Origin: Nitrososphaerota archaeon
GTDB taxonomy: Archaea; Thermoproteota; Nitrososphaeria; Nitrososphaerales; CADDZS01
Direction: 5' to 3'
Assembly: GCA_021325255.1 (NCBI GenBank)
Contig: JAJPHP010000023.1
Span: 1 to 64,000 of the forward strand
Length of the DNA: 64,000 nt
Shown here in pieces: positions 9,058 through 17,519 of the stretch; the stretch's first letter is position 1, and each line of letters begins with the position of its first letter. The notes beneath the pieces are model-generated. The model saw only the letters and a list, made by a program, of their open reading frames with translations, searched no databases and was not told where the DNA came from. Made by a program: the position numbers and the translations under genes.

Positions 9058-9417
9058 ATACGGCTGTGTAATTGACCATGGGAAAATTGAGAAATATCAA
9101 CATATTCCAAAGCTTTGGGGGGGCTCGCCAGAGCCTCAAGGGAGGATATGGAATGTGGTTAACAAAACGCCTCTCTAGCAATCTCCCGGCTCTTAGCGCA
9201 ATCTGTGTCATACATGCTACCCATATGGCGACAATTCGGTGCAAAGGGGTTCAAAGCCACTTCATTTGAATTCAGAATTGTTTAACTATTACCGGGAAGG
9301 CAAGTTATTGGATAAATCTACTTAGAAGAAATCTTAAACTGAGGATCAGGCTTCAGCCGAAATCACGTTCGAGCAAGAGGAAGAAACGCTATCAAGGTAA
9401 AAGAGGAAAAAAGAGTA
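9058..9417. other. Divergent intergenic region
   Basis: Spacer between the HAD hydrolase (minus) and the winged-helix gene (plus). Short open frames on both strands lack coding character. AT-rich segments around 9260-9300 probably hold the promoter of the rightward gene. No RNA gene or repeat was recognised. Confidence 0.35.
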
Positions 9418-9789
9418 ATGGCGATAAGACAAAAGAGATCTGTCTTTGAAAGCAGACTTGATGTCCTAAATGCAATCAACAATCTCGGCGAAGAAGCAAT
9501 CTCGTCGCGTATTGCCGCCAGTGCCAGCCTCAGTCAGCGAACACTTCAATCTCATTTGGCATTTCTCCAGGTAAAGGATCTTGTAACGATAGCAGACTAC
9601 ACGGTTGAGGACAGGAACAGTCTCAGAAAGCGAGGCAAGAGCAGTATATTCAGGGTCACTCCAGAAGGACGCCGTATCCTTGCTACACTGCTCCCCATAA
9701 GAGACAACCTCACGAGTGACAAACGCAGGAGCTGGACAGAAACAGTTGGGAATGGAGATAGACGTAATGATGCTGTACTTACTGCGTGA
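9418..9789 (+). CDS. Winged-helix protein, HTH_45-like
   Basis: A 123-residue single winged-helix protein. FESRLDVLNAINN forms the first helix, SSRIAASASLSQRTLQSHLA the turn and recognition helix, and SIFRVTPEGRRILATL the wing. An AGAGG lies about 15 bases before the ATG. It belongs to the same broad family as the genes at 5595 and 40744. Presumed transcription factor; target unknown. The next gene follows on the same strand. Confidence 0.75.
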   Translation: MAIRQKRSVFESRLDVLNAINNLGEEAISSRIAASASLSQRTLQSHLAFLQVKDLVTIADYTVEDRNSLRKRGKSSIFRVTPEGRRILATLLPIRDNLTSDKRRSWTETVGNGDRRNDAVLTA

Positions 9790-9944
9790 TGGCCACACAT
9801 CAAAAGCCTGACTTCGCAGCTACAGAGATTTGTTCCTTGTACTTTGGTCTGTCAGGAATCAACTCTCGTATCGGAGAAGGTGGAAGGGGAAGGGGGAATG
9901 GTAGGGAACTATGGCGAGAGAAGGGAAAAAGGAGAATGAGAAAG

Positions 9945-10364
9945 ATGACAAGAGCACTCAGACACTCAGAGCAGATTGTTTCGAGATCGGCAACCGCGAA
10001 GAAATACGAAAAAGCCTACATGATTGACATCGACGGTGTTGTCTGCGAGCACGTCGACAACGAGTTTCCTGAAAAAATGAAGACGGCGGAGGAAATTGTT
10101 GGAGCCAGGGAATGGATCAACTCGCGTTTCGCCGAAGGGAATTATATCTGCTTCTTCACCGCCCGACTTGAATCTCACAGGAAGATAACTGAGGACTGGC
10201 TCAGGGAGCATGGGTTCAAATTTCACAAGGTCATATTTGGAAAGCCTAGGGGAGGTAACTATCATTACATTGATCGGTCTCACGTACAAGCGACCACTTT
10301 CCAGGGTCGATTCACTCCGCTCATCAGCGAAACTCGGGGCATAGAGGTCTTTCAAGAAGACTAG
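9945..10364 (+). CDS. HAD-like phosphatase family protein
   Basis: A 139-residue HAD-fold protein. The start at ATG 9945 is chosen because GGAG at 9931-9934 is ten bases upstream; the open frame reaches back to GTG 9786, overlapping the previous gene, but that part is Gly/Arg-rich and not protein-like. Motif I is MIDIDGVVCEH with both aspartates, motif II is CFFTAR, and a Lys follows in IFGKPRGGNYHYID. There is no cap domain. Similar small proteins occur near sugar-nucleotide genes, but the substrate is unknown here. Confidence 0.75.
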   Translation: MTRALRHSEQIVSRSATAKKYEKAYMIDIDGVVCEHVDNEFPEKMKTAEEIVGAREWINSRFAEGNYICFFTARLESHRKITEDWLREHGFKFHKVIFGKPRGGNYHYIDRSHVQATTFQGRFTPLISETRGIEVFQED

Positions 10365-10497
10365 GATCTTTACGTTGTCGCCACTAGCAGAAGGACACAT
10401 CGAAGAGAAAAAGATTCACGGCTGGCCGTTCAGAGAACGATATCTCGCATGGGCACTCTCGCAATAAATCCAGAAGAATGATACAGCAGAATTTTTT

Positions 10498-11097
10498 ATG
10501 ATAAGCGCTTCAATTTCTCTCCGATCCTCAATACGCTATCTGCAAGGAGCCGAAAAGATTGCTGAGAGTGGCAAAGGCAAGGCTAGTGCAAATGATACCA
10601 TGAATACTGGGCACTCCCTAACTCCTGATTCTGTAGAACTGGATCACTTGAGGTGCGAGTCTGGCGGGTTCTCGACCCAGGAAAACGAGCGAAGAGTGGC
10701 TATCGTTGGTAGCAAATCTCTTGCTGACTACAGAGCAATTTACGAAATTATTGATGAGGTGGTCTCTTCTGAAGTTGAAAAGTACGGCCCGTTTATTCTG
10801 ATTAACGGCGGCGAAGAAGGCGTGGATCTTATGGCCGCAGAGATTGCAATGGCGCGCGGTCTTGAGTATGAGCTTGAACCATTAGAAGAGTGCCGCCTGG
10901 GATGCGAAAGGAAGTACTGTTTTGACCACTCGTACAAACCTCGAAGTGAGAGAATAGCACATAAGGCGGACAGAATCTACAGAATCTATGATGAATCCTG
11001 TGAGACATCAACCTGCGAAGTGACAGCCAAGTTTGGCGAGGCCTTTGGGAAAGAAGTCATTCGCAAGCCTGTTGATCTACTTTTAATCGAGCGATGA
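10498..11097 (+). CDS. SLOG/DUF2493-like nucleotide-binding protein with cysteine-rich insert
   Basis: A 199-residue protein. Residues 66-125 show the Rossmann-like SLOG pattern: RVAIVGSKSLADYRAIYEII, then LINGGEEGVDLMAAEIA, matching the GS...GGxxGxD signature of YspA/DprA-like proteins that bind nucleotides or their derivatives. A cysteine/histidine group follows (CRLGCERKYCFDH) and another near ESCETSTCE, which could hold a metal. The first 60 residues are low-complexity, and a later ATG at 10600 may be the true start. Role unknown. Confidence 0.7.
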   Translation: MISASISLRSSIRYLQGAEKIAESGKGKASANDTMNTGHSLTPDSVELDHLRCESGGFSTQENERRVAIVGSKSLADYRAIYEIIDEVVSSEVEKYGPFILINGGEEGVDLMAAEIAMARGLEYELEPLEECRLGCERKYCFDHSYKPRSERIAHKADRIYRIYDESCETSTCEVTAKFGEAFGKEVIRKPVDLLLIER

Positions 11098-11119
11098 ACC
11101 GTATTCGCACTTTCCCGCA

Positions 11120-11956
11120 CTATCTAAGGACGATTCGTGTAAATATAGGGGTGCTCCGGTCTTCATCACTAGCGAGCTCGTCTTTTACTCTTCCCGCAAG
11201 TCTTCCTTCTCCTTTTCGCCTCCTTCCCGGAACGCTATCTCTTGCACAATCAATGATATGCTTGTATCCTGTCGCGTAGACCTGAGCAACCTTTCCTTTA
11301 CTTGATTCCTCCTGCAGAATTCTGCAGGTCTGCCTGTCAAGCACATGAGCTTGGGCCCCGTGAGTCTGTCTTTCTCCGGAAGTTGAAAAGGCCGCAATGA
11401 TTTCTCTCACATACTGTAGGTCGACTGAGCTGCGCATTCTAGGTGGTTTTCCTCTCTTAATTTTGTTTGGATCTGTCTCAAAGATTCCCCCTACAGTTGA
11501 AACAATAATCAACGGAGAACCGAGTCGCTTTGAAATGAGCGCGGCAGTACTATCGGAAGTGAGCCCAGGCTTCAAACCACCGAATACGACGATGGTCCCG
11601 CTAGAATCAAATCGGTTGAACCATGGTTCGTCGAGTTGTTTCAGTGCCGTTAATGGTTTCGGGAGAACCTTTGCGCCAATCGCCCTGAGTCTTGAGATTA
11701 GCAGCAAAGCATTGGCTCTTGACACTCTTATTGCAATGTCATCAAGTGCCTTGTGTCTCTTTTCATATCGCATAGCGACGTCCAGGTACTCGCGGGCAAT
11801 CCCTCCAGCTCCAACAACTCCTATTACTCTGCAACCGTTGCGCGAGAGTTTCAGAAACTGACTTGAGATTGAAATTACAGCGCGCTGGTTGAAGGAGCCG
11901 TCCTTCGAGCAAACGTTCGCTCCCAGTGCTACGGTGAGATCTTTCGGCACATTCAA
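11120..11956 (-). CDS. pyrH: UMP kinase (archaeal type) with C-terminal extension
   Basis: A 278-residue amino-acid-kinase-fold protein, convergent with the SLOG gene (23-base gap). UMP kinase makes UDP from UMP and ATP in pyrimidine synthesis. Archaeal PyrH hallmarks are VVGAGGIAREYLDVA (residues 47-61), the asparagine-containing RANALLL, FGGLKPGLTSDSTAALIS and TVGGIFETDPNKIK. Two oddities stand out. The N-terminal phosphate-binding loop, usually GGS, reads GANVCSKDGS. About 40 charged residues extend beyond the normal end near residue 235. It starts at TTG 11956, with GTG a few codons inside as an alternative. Confidence 0.85.
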   Translation of the reverse strand: MNVPKDLTVALGANVCSKDGSFNQRAVISISSQFLKLSRNGCRVIGVVGAGGIAREYLDVAMRYEKRHKALDDIAIRVSRANALLLISRLRAIGAKVLPKPLTALKQLDEPWFNRFDSSGTIVVFGGLKPGLTSDSTAALISKRLGSPLIIVSTVGGIFETDPNKIKRGKPPRMRSSVDLQYVREIIAAFSTSGERQTHGAQAHVLDRQTCRILQEESSKGKVAQVYATGYKHIIDCARDSVPGRRRKGEGRLAGRVKDELASDEDRSTPIFTRIVLR

Positions 11957-12090
11957 GGAACAGAGAGCCAGTGAATAACCGCGAGTAGAGAAGGGCCTTC
12001 TTATCCGTAGCGGTCTCTCTTTGTCTTCCTGCCTCTGCTACTCTTTGCGCAGGTCGCCTATGAATGTATCTTTCTCTTTTCTGACTTATT

Positions 12091-12978
12091 CTAGCCGACC
12101 GGGACCTGCGAAATCTTCAGAATATCCTGCCAAATCTCAACTAGCTTTGAAACACCGATGAAATTGTTGTCCCTTAACATGGGCCTCTCTGCTCGCGTTT
12201 CCTTAAACTCGAGGGCTTTTATCCAAAGTCTCTTCAAGCATTCGGTCACATCATTATTCAAGTGCGGCTCAAGTCTTCCTATGCGCATCCATGTGGGCTT
12301 TGTGCTCCGGGTCTCGTCAATTCCAAACTGATGCACTGACAGGATTGTTGTGAACAGTTGTATGAGGCGCGAAAATCTATTGACACTAGTTCCAAAATGC
12401 AGTTGGTCGATCCATCCCTCTCTTTGTATGTACCACATAAGAGCACGAATGACCTGCATGTCAGCACTCAACCCGATGGCATATTCGTCAAGTTTTCGGC
12501 GGATCTCATCAAGAGTATCAGTATACGCTACGGGATCTCCTGCTACGAAAGACGAGTCGACAAGTGTCAATATGGAGTAACGGCTGAAGAGGTTCTCAGT
12601 GCAAAGAATATCCGAAATTGGCTGTTGGCATGAAAAACTGTTACACGGACGCAGATCCACTCCAATCATTGACCGGTTTATCTTTTCTATCGCTTCAATT
12701 GATCTACTCTTATCGTTGTTGCCAGCTAAAGCATCATTCCATATCAGGACGAAGTCTATGTCAGAATCCTGTACTGATTCAAGGCGGCTGACCGATCCGT
12801 TGATGCATACGCAGGACGACTCGGGCAAGAGTGCGCCAGAACGTGAAATGGCTAACGAAAATTTTCGCTGGGTAATTCGCGCCCTTTCATAACTTCGCTT
12901 CACTACCGCGGGAAAGAGATCAGAACCTTCAAGATCAAGACCCTCTAGGTCTTTGAGGACCTCGCTTTGAGAAATCAT
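12091..12978 (-). CDS. Nucleotidyltransferase-fold protein (GlnD/DUF294-like)
   Basis: A 295-residue protein with a pol-beta-type nucleotidyltransferase core. NGSVSRLESVQDSDIDFVLI (residues 59-78) contains the GS turn and the metal-binding DxD pair. The C-terminal half is helical, as in the substrate-binding regions of DUF294/GlnD-type enzymes. Such proteins transfer a nucleotide to a protein or small molecule; the acceptor is not evident. It is transcribed away from the CdvB gene. Confidence 0.75.
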   Translation of the reverse strand: MISQSEVLKDLEGLDLEGSDLFPAVVKRSYERARITQRKFSLAISRSGALLPESSCVCINGSVSRLESVQDSDIDFVLIWNDALAGNNDKSRSIEAIEKINRSMIGVDLRPCNSFSCQQPISDILCTENLFSRYSILTLVDSSFVAGDPVAYTDTLDEIRRKLDEYAIGLSADMQVIRALMWYIQREGWIDQLHFGTSVNRFSRLIQLFTTILSVHQFGIDETRSTKPTWMRIGRLEPHLNNDVTECLKRLWIKALEFKETRAERPMLRDNNFIGVSKLVEIWQDILKISQVPVG

Positions 12979-13515
12979 TTCACGTTTTTCTCACCGCCAC
13001 AATGTGGGAGCCGAAATTTTTCCCTTAGACATCAGTGCGTCATCTTCTTTTGTCGTTGGCTGGTGGTAGTACTGATTTGTCAGGGCCGGAAGCAATGACG
13101 ACACCGTGTTCTTGTCTCCTTCTCCGTTCTAATCTCCAGTGCTTCCGAGGTTACCAGAATCGTTATGGTATAATTGAAAGATGTCGTTGATCGCATTAAG
13201 ATAATCTCAATGGGATTTGATAATAGAATTCTTTTACAGATAAAGACAGACAACCTCAATTTGCTGCTTCAGCAAGAGAATACGGAATAAGAGATGAGGA
13301 CCTCCGACTACTGCTTGGCCTGAGGGTACACGTTTTCCTAATTCTGGAATGAATGGACAACACACTGTAAGATCTTGTTAGATCAGAAGAGTACAGACAG
13401 TAACTAAGGAATCAGCTGAGAAAGTGAGAAGGAACAGATAGCGAGAGAGATGGAGCGATGCGGAGACGTGCTCCGCATCGTCCAAAGTATTCTCTAATAA
13501 GGCCGTATCTCGAGC
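12979..13515. other. Intergenic region, no gene seen
   Basis: Spacer of about 540 bases between two minus-strand genes. No credible reading frame is present. Its right end carries the strong hairpin at 13456-13480 described separately. AT-rich stretches at 13190-13260 may contain the promoter of the nucleotidyltransferase. Confidence 0.4.
13456..13480 (-). terminator. Perfect ten-base-pair hairpin downstream of cdvB
   Basis: CGATGCGGAG and CTCCGCATCG form a perfect ten-base-pair stem around the five-base loop acgtg. It lies 36 bases beyond the stop of the minus-strand cdvB gene, and on that strand it is followed by a pyrimidine-rich run. This fits a transcription terminator or 3'-end stabilising hairpin. 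A protein-binding palindrome is the alternative. Confidence 0.6.
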
Positions 13516-14163
13516 TCAAATGCTCGTGTTTGAGGTGGGTGTGTCTTGAACATCAGGAAGATTGGGAAAAGTCGAAGCCATTTTTGTCTCCGCGATTGCG
13601 GAGGCCTCGGCAAGGATCTTCTCGGCCTCTTCACCGTTTGTGTCAAAGTTCATGGACATGCCCGGAACACCACCGACTTCTTGCATCAGTCCGTCAAGGG
13701 TCGAAGCCATCTCAGAGAGAGAATCGTTAGCACTCGGCATCACTGTTGAGAGTGACTTTCTGACCGACTTCATCACCTGGCCAACTGGAGCAATGACGTT
13801 TGCGAGATCGCCGAAATCCGTTATCGTCTTTAATCGAAGTTGCACACTCTCAAGGGAGAGTTTCGCGCTCTGGACGAGCTTGATCGCCTTGCGATGCTCG
13901 GAAAGCTCATTTGCGTAGGCTCTGGCTAGTTCCGTGTCATGCCTCTGCATCGCCGCGCTTGATTTGTTGAAGAGGACTGATTCTTTCTCATTCATTTTGA
14001 CGATAGTCTTATCCAACTTTGAGATCTGAGAAGTCAAAGACCGGTCAGTCTCAACAAGTTTCTTTCTGAGATTGCTCTCGGGGCTCACTGCGCTTTTTAT
14101 CTTCTGTGAAGTGGTCTGTCTGTCTGAGTTAGTTCTCCATCTCTCACTAAAATCTGATACCAA
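13516..14163 (-). CDS. cdvB: CdvB-like ESCRT-III (Snf7) cell division protein
   Basis: A 215-residue ESCRT-III protein. In TACK archaea CdvB polymers constrict the membrane at cytokinesis, recruited by CdvA and remodelled by the AAA ATPase CdvC. The Snf7 core is a long helical hairpin (residues 30-115, QISKLDKTIVKMNEKES and HRKAIKLVQSAKLSLESVQL) followed by ANVIAPVGQVMKSVRKSL and the amphipathic SEMASTLDGLMQEV. The end is acidic and Thr/Ser rich. No winged-helix or obvious MIM2 motif is seen, so it resembles the shorter CdvB paralogues. No cdvA or cdvC is nearby. It starts at TTG 14163, with TATA-like sequence about 40 bases upstream. Confidence 0.9.
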   Translation of the reverse strand: MVSDFSERWRTNSDRQTTSQKIKSAVSPESNLRKKLVETDRSLTSQISKLDKTIVKMNEKESVLFNKSSAAMQRHDTELARAYANELSEHRKAIKLVQSAKLSLESVQLRLKTITDFGDLANVIAPVGQVMKSVRKSLSTVMPSANDSLSEMASTLDGLMQEVGGVPGMSMNFDTNGEEAEKILAEASAIAETKMASTFPNLPDVQDTPTSNTSI

Positions 14164-14509
14164 ATTACTTTTTCAGCTCACTTGTGTCTTGAAGTAGTAG
14201 TAATATGCTAATCAAAAGCACCGAGGTTGATATACTCCCTAGAGTAAGCTTTAGTTGACATCTTGAATCAGATTCCATTTATCACCCACAATATAATCTC
14301 AGGAACTTGTTTGTCTGTAACTGAAGGGAAAAATAGTGAGTTATCGCAACCGAGCCCGTCGCCGGAAGATACAGGATTCCTACCCAGCTCGCACGCTCCC
14401 GAGGTTCCATGCAATAGCGTCAAATGTGTTGCACGAGTGAAGGGACCCACTAAAAACAGACAAAGAAGGTAATGAGACGAAGGCCGAGGACGCGATAGGA
14501 GAGTCTGGT
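14164..14509. other. Divergent promoter region
   Basis: Spacer between cdvB (minus) and the membrane hydrolase gene (plus). TATA-like sequences occur near 14200-14212 and 14229-14237, suited to leftward transcription. A 69-codon frame at 14263 has no protein-like features and is not called. Confidence 0.4.
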
Positions 14510-15202
14510 TTGACCACAGAAATGCTCCGGAGCAGAATTCAATTCTTGGTAGAAGGTCGCCTTGTCGGACGTATGTTCGCGCATCCCCTCACAAAGAAGA
14601 CCAATCTTAAGTTTGTGGTCGCAATCTCTCTCTTTTACTTTGTACTCTCCTTCGCATACAGTTTCATCGGATTTCTGGCGAGGACGCCGGGAAACCAATA
14701 CTACGAATATTCGCCAACCAGGCTCTTAGTCGAGATAGGGGGACACCTGCTGTTTGGCTTCTTAGCGGCGATTCCATTTCTTGATGTCGAGATCATATTA
14801 CTCACAGCGGCTTTCAGCATCGTGATAGATGCAGACCACATCCTGAGCGCTCTCAAGCTTGATGTGGCCGGAAGGCCTGATCACTCAATACTTTTCGCTA
14901 TTGTCGCCACGCTGCTGCTGATATACACTTCAAGAAAGGCTCGGCTTGATGAGGGACGGAGACTGAAACTAGCCTTTGTGGTGGCAGTGTCCATGCTCGC
15001 GCACTTTGCATACGATGTATTTGCCGGCAATGGTTCGGTTTTCCAGTTTCTTATTCCGTTCAATTTCAAGGAGTTTGAGATTGCCTATGGAGGTTGGTTG
15101 AACTTTGAGCTTGCAGGTTTTTTTGTAGCACTGTTGGCAACGTTTCTTGCTTTGACACGAACTCGTCACTCGATTGTCGAAGCCCAGTCTATCAAGGGCT
15201 GA
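14510..15202 (+). CDS. YdjM/DUF457-like membrane-bound metal-dependent hydrolase
   Basis: A 230-residue polytopic membrane protein. Hydrophobic segments lie near residues 35-57, 78-100, 124-140, 155-172 and 200-220. The motif set of the YdjM family is present: VIDADHI, GRPDHSI and HFAYDVFAGNGS, giving Asp/His residues that could bind metal at the membrane face. YdjM-type proteins are poorly characterised and often described as membrane-bound hydrolases. Translation is taken from TTG 14510. It is convergent with the aminotransferase gene. Confidence 0.75.
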   Translation: MTTEMLRSRIQFLVEGRLVGRMFAHPLTKKTNLKFVVAISLFYFVLSFAYSFIGFLARTPGNQYYEYSPTRLLVEIGGHLLFGFLAAIPFLDVEIILLTAAFSIVIDADHILSALKLDVAGRPDHSILFAIVATLLLIYTSRKARLDEGRRLKLAFVVAVSMLAHFAYDVFAGNGSVFQFLIPFNFKEFEIAYGGWLNFELAGFFVALLATFLALTRTRHSIVEAQSIKG

Positions 15203-15248
15203 GGCCCATCTACTCGGAATATCATTCCATCTCTACCCTGTCAGCCAG

Positions 15249-16442
15249 TCAGGTAGCTGAGTTCCTCCTCAAGTTTTCCAGAAGCTTCCTGCAGGCAGCT
15301 TCGAGAGTCGCTGCCCTCTTTGAGAAGGTGAATCTTATCTTCTTCCTTCCCAGGTCGCTTTCGCTGGAAAAGAAGGAGGATCCCGGTACGCCAGCCACTC
15401 CTACTTTTGTGACGAGATAATTTGCAAAGGTTGTATCATCGGTACGGTCGTCGATCTCGGAGAAATCGGACCAGATGTAGTAGGCGCCCTGAGGTTTCGC
15501 GCATTTAAATCCGAGGCTCTTCAGAGAAGAAAGGAGCATGTTCCTTTTTGCTGAATAGTCCTGCCTGAGTTCTTCATAATACTTGTCTGGTAACGACAGT
15601 GCCCTGGCGCACGCGATTTGTAGGGGATGTGGAGCTCCCACGGTGAGGAAGTCATGTACCTTCTTTATCGCATTGGTCATTTCATCACTGGCTATCGTGT
15701 AGCCAACCCTCCATCCGGTTACACTGAAAGTTTTCGAAAACCCTGAGATAGTTACTGTTCGATCTCTCATGGATTCGAGACTCCCTATGCTGATGTGCTC
15801 GGCGCCGTCGTAAGTGATGTATTCGTAAATCTCATCGGTGAAGCATACTGCATCATAATCATTGCACAAATCTGAGATCAACCGGAGCTCATCACGTGTG
15901 AAGACCTTGCCGCTGGGATTCATCGGGGTATTTATGACGATGCCTCGTGTCATTGACGTGAACACAGACTTGAGCCTCTCCTCATCGATTGTGAAGCCTT
16001 GTTTGTCATCCACAGGCTGCGTCAGATCAACGTATCTTGGAGAAGCTCCTGAGATGATTGCATCTGGCGCATAATTCTCATAATGTGGACTGAATACAAT
16101 CAGTTCATCTCCTGGATCTAGGAGCGCAATCTGTGATGCGACCATTGCCTCGGTTGTACCGCAGGTGACCACGATATTTCGCTCAGGATCTGCCTGAATC
16201 CTGTTGTATTGCAGCGCCTTATTCGCAATTGCTCTGCGGAGTTCAGGGGCGCCCCAAGTTACGGAATACTGATTATAGTCATCAAAGACTGCCTTCGAGG
16301 CAGCTTCCTTCAATTCAGACGGACATGGGAAATCTGGGAAGCCCTGGGCGAGATTGATTGCACCGTGAATCGCGGATAGTCTGGTCATCTCCCTGATGAC
16401 AGACTCTGTGAATAACTTTGACTTACCTGAGACTTTGGTCAG
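15249..16442 (-). CDS. PLP-dependent class I/II aminotransferase, probable CTG start
   Basis: A fold-type I aminotransferase using pyridoxal phosphate. NLAQGFPDF, the substrate-binding GAPELRRAIA, NTPMNPSGKVFTRDEL, TDEIYEYI and the PLP lysine in SGFSKTFSVTGWRVGY are all present. It most resembles archaeal aspartate or aromatic aminotransferases. The nearest ATG (16388) would cut off SKLFTESVIRE, which is conserved in homologues. The frame runs upstream to a CTG at 16442 (TKVSGKSKLFTESVIREM) with TGATC four bases before it, and a stop closes the frame six bases further up. I therefore favour the CTG, giving about 397 residues. Confidence 0.9.
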   Translation of the reverse strand: MTKVSGKSKLFTESVIREMTRLSAIHGAINLAQGFPDFPCPSELKEAASKAVFDDYNQYSVTWGAPELRRAIANKALQYNRIQADPERNIVVTCGTTEAMVASQIALLDPGDELIVFSPHYENYAPDAIISGASPRYVDLTQPVDDKQGFTIDEERLKSVFTSMTRGIVINTPMNPSGKVFTRDELRLISDLCNDYDAVCFTDEIYEYITYDGAEHISIGSLESMRDRTVTISGFSKTFSVTGWRVGYTIASDEMTNAIKKVHDFLTVGAPHPLQIACARALSLPDKYYEELRQDYSAKRNMLLSSLKSLGFKCAKPQGAYYIWSDFSEIDDRTDDTTFANYLVTKVGVAGVPGSSFFSSESDLGRKKIRFTFSKRAATLEAACRKLLENLRRNSAT

Positions 16443-16535
16443 TTCGGATCAGGCAACTGTTTCCCAGCAAATCTTGTAAAGATATAGCTGTCGTTGGTTT
16501 GCTACCCGTTCTTGCCGACGGGACCTAGGCAGAAC

Positions 16536-17087
16536 TCAGGTAAGGAGAACTGCCGCAGAAATTACCGTGGTCCACAGCCCGTTTTTGTCCCCTTCGGCAG
16601 ACTGAGTTATGTGAGTTGTCTTTACAATCTTGCCGGAGATTTTCCATATCTGCTTCTTTTCATCGTAGCTCTGGTCAGGGTTGAATGGTATTCCCAGCGT
16701 TGAGGCAAGCATTGAAGCGGCGAGGTCCTCTGCGTAGTCTCCGGCCTTTTCATCGGTCTCGCCATAGCTCTCGTGCTCAGAAAGGTATCCATAGGTATTC
16801 CTGTCCTGTGGAATCGCCAGGCCAACGGAGGCCGCGATGAGTCTGTTCGGTTCGTTGGTTGCAATTCTGCTTAGAACGAGAAACAAGATCTGGCCAGGGG
16901 AAAGCTCAGCAATGCCTTCTCTTTTTGTGACTACTTTGCACTTCGGAGGGAAGATACTCGAAACCGTCACGAGGTTGTAGGCTTCGATTCCTGCGTCTCT
17001 TAAGGCGAGCTCGAAACTTGCGAGTCTCTCTTTGTGCTTACCAACGCCCTTAGTGAGGAAAATTTTCTTGGGGACGAGTGTCGGCAT
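16536..17087 (-). CDS. pdaD: Pyruvoyl-dependent arginine decarboxylase
   Basis: A 183-residue proenzyme that converts arginine to agmatine, the first step of archaeal polyamine synthesis. The self-cleavage site is the Ser-Ser in [12 protein letters not shown] (residues 42-53); cleavage yields a beta chain and an alpha chain capped with the pyruvoyl cofactor. The later [20 protein letters not shown] and [18 protein letters not shown] segments are family hallmarks. Length matches PvlArgDC enzymes (150-190). No agmatinase is adjacent. A short gap separates it from the aminotransferase on the same strand, so co-transcription is possible. Confidence 0.95.
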   Translation of the reverse strand: MPTLVPKKIFLTKGVGKHKERLASFELALRDAGIEAYNLVTVSSIFPPKCKVVTKREGIAELSPGQILFLVLSRIATNEPNRLIAASVGLAIPQDRNTYGYLSEHESYGETDEKAGDYAEDLAASMLASTLGIPFNPDQSYDEKKQIWKISGKIVKTTHITQSAEGDKNGLWTTVISAAVLLT

Positions 17088-17519
17088 TGCTGGTTAGTAC
17101 TGTATGAGCTCAGTTTATTTCTCATTTTTTAGGATTGTGCCAGCTACAACATCGTAAATCAAGAAAGACGATTTCTGCCATTTCAAACCTCTACAAGATC
17201 AGCAAGAAGAAAAGGAGCTCCTGAAAGGAGGTGCTCAGACCTGTCTTCCACTCGTCTCTCGACTCTTCTATCTGTACGGAAGGGAAAGAAAGCAATGAAA
17301 CAGTGGCAACAATTCATATTATCAGCTTCCGATCTGCTTTTCAGGTTGGAAGCAGGTAGGAACGAAGGGAAGCTAGCGTGAAAGGGGGAGCAAAAGCAAC
17401 ACAGTGAGAGAAGAAGAGAAAAAAGGTAGAAACAACAACCTCGCTTCCAATTACTTTGGTTTGCGTCTCTTATTGCCACGCCGTTTGAAGTTGGTATCAA
17501 CTGGTAAGATGGAGAGAGT
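17088..17519. other. Divergent intergenic region
   Basis: Spacer of about 430 bases between the arginine decarboxylase (minus) and the first M16 protease (plus). A bulged inverted repeat lies around 17216-17238 (gagctcc, loop, ggag, gtg, ctc). Open frames here lack coding character. Promoters for both flanking genes are expected inside. Confidence 0.4.

Noticed and set aside
14263..14472. 69-codon plus-strand frame upstream of the YdjM-like gene
   Set aside because: Low-complexity Ser/Pro composition without structure; likely chance.
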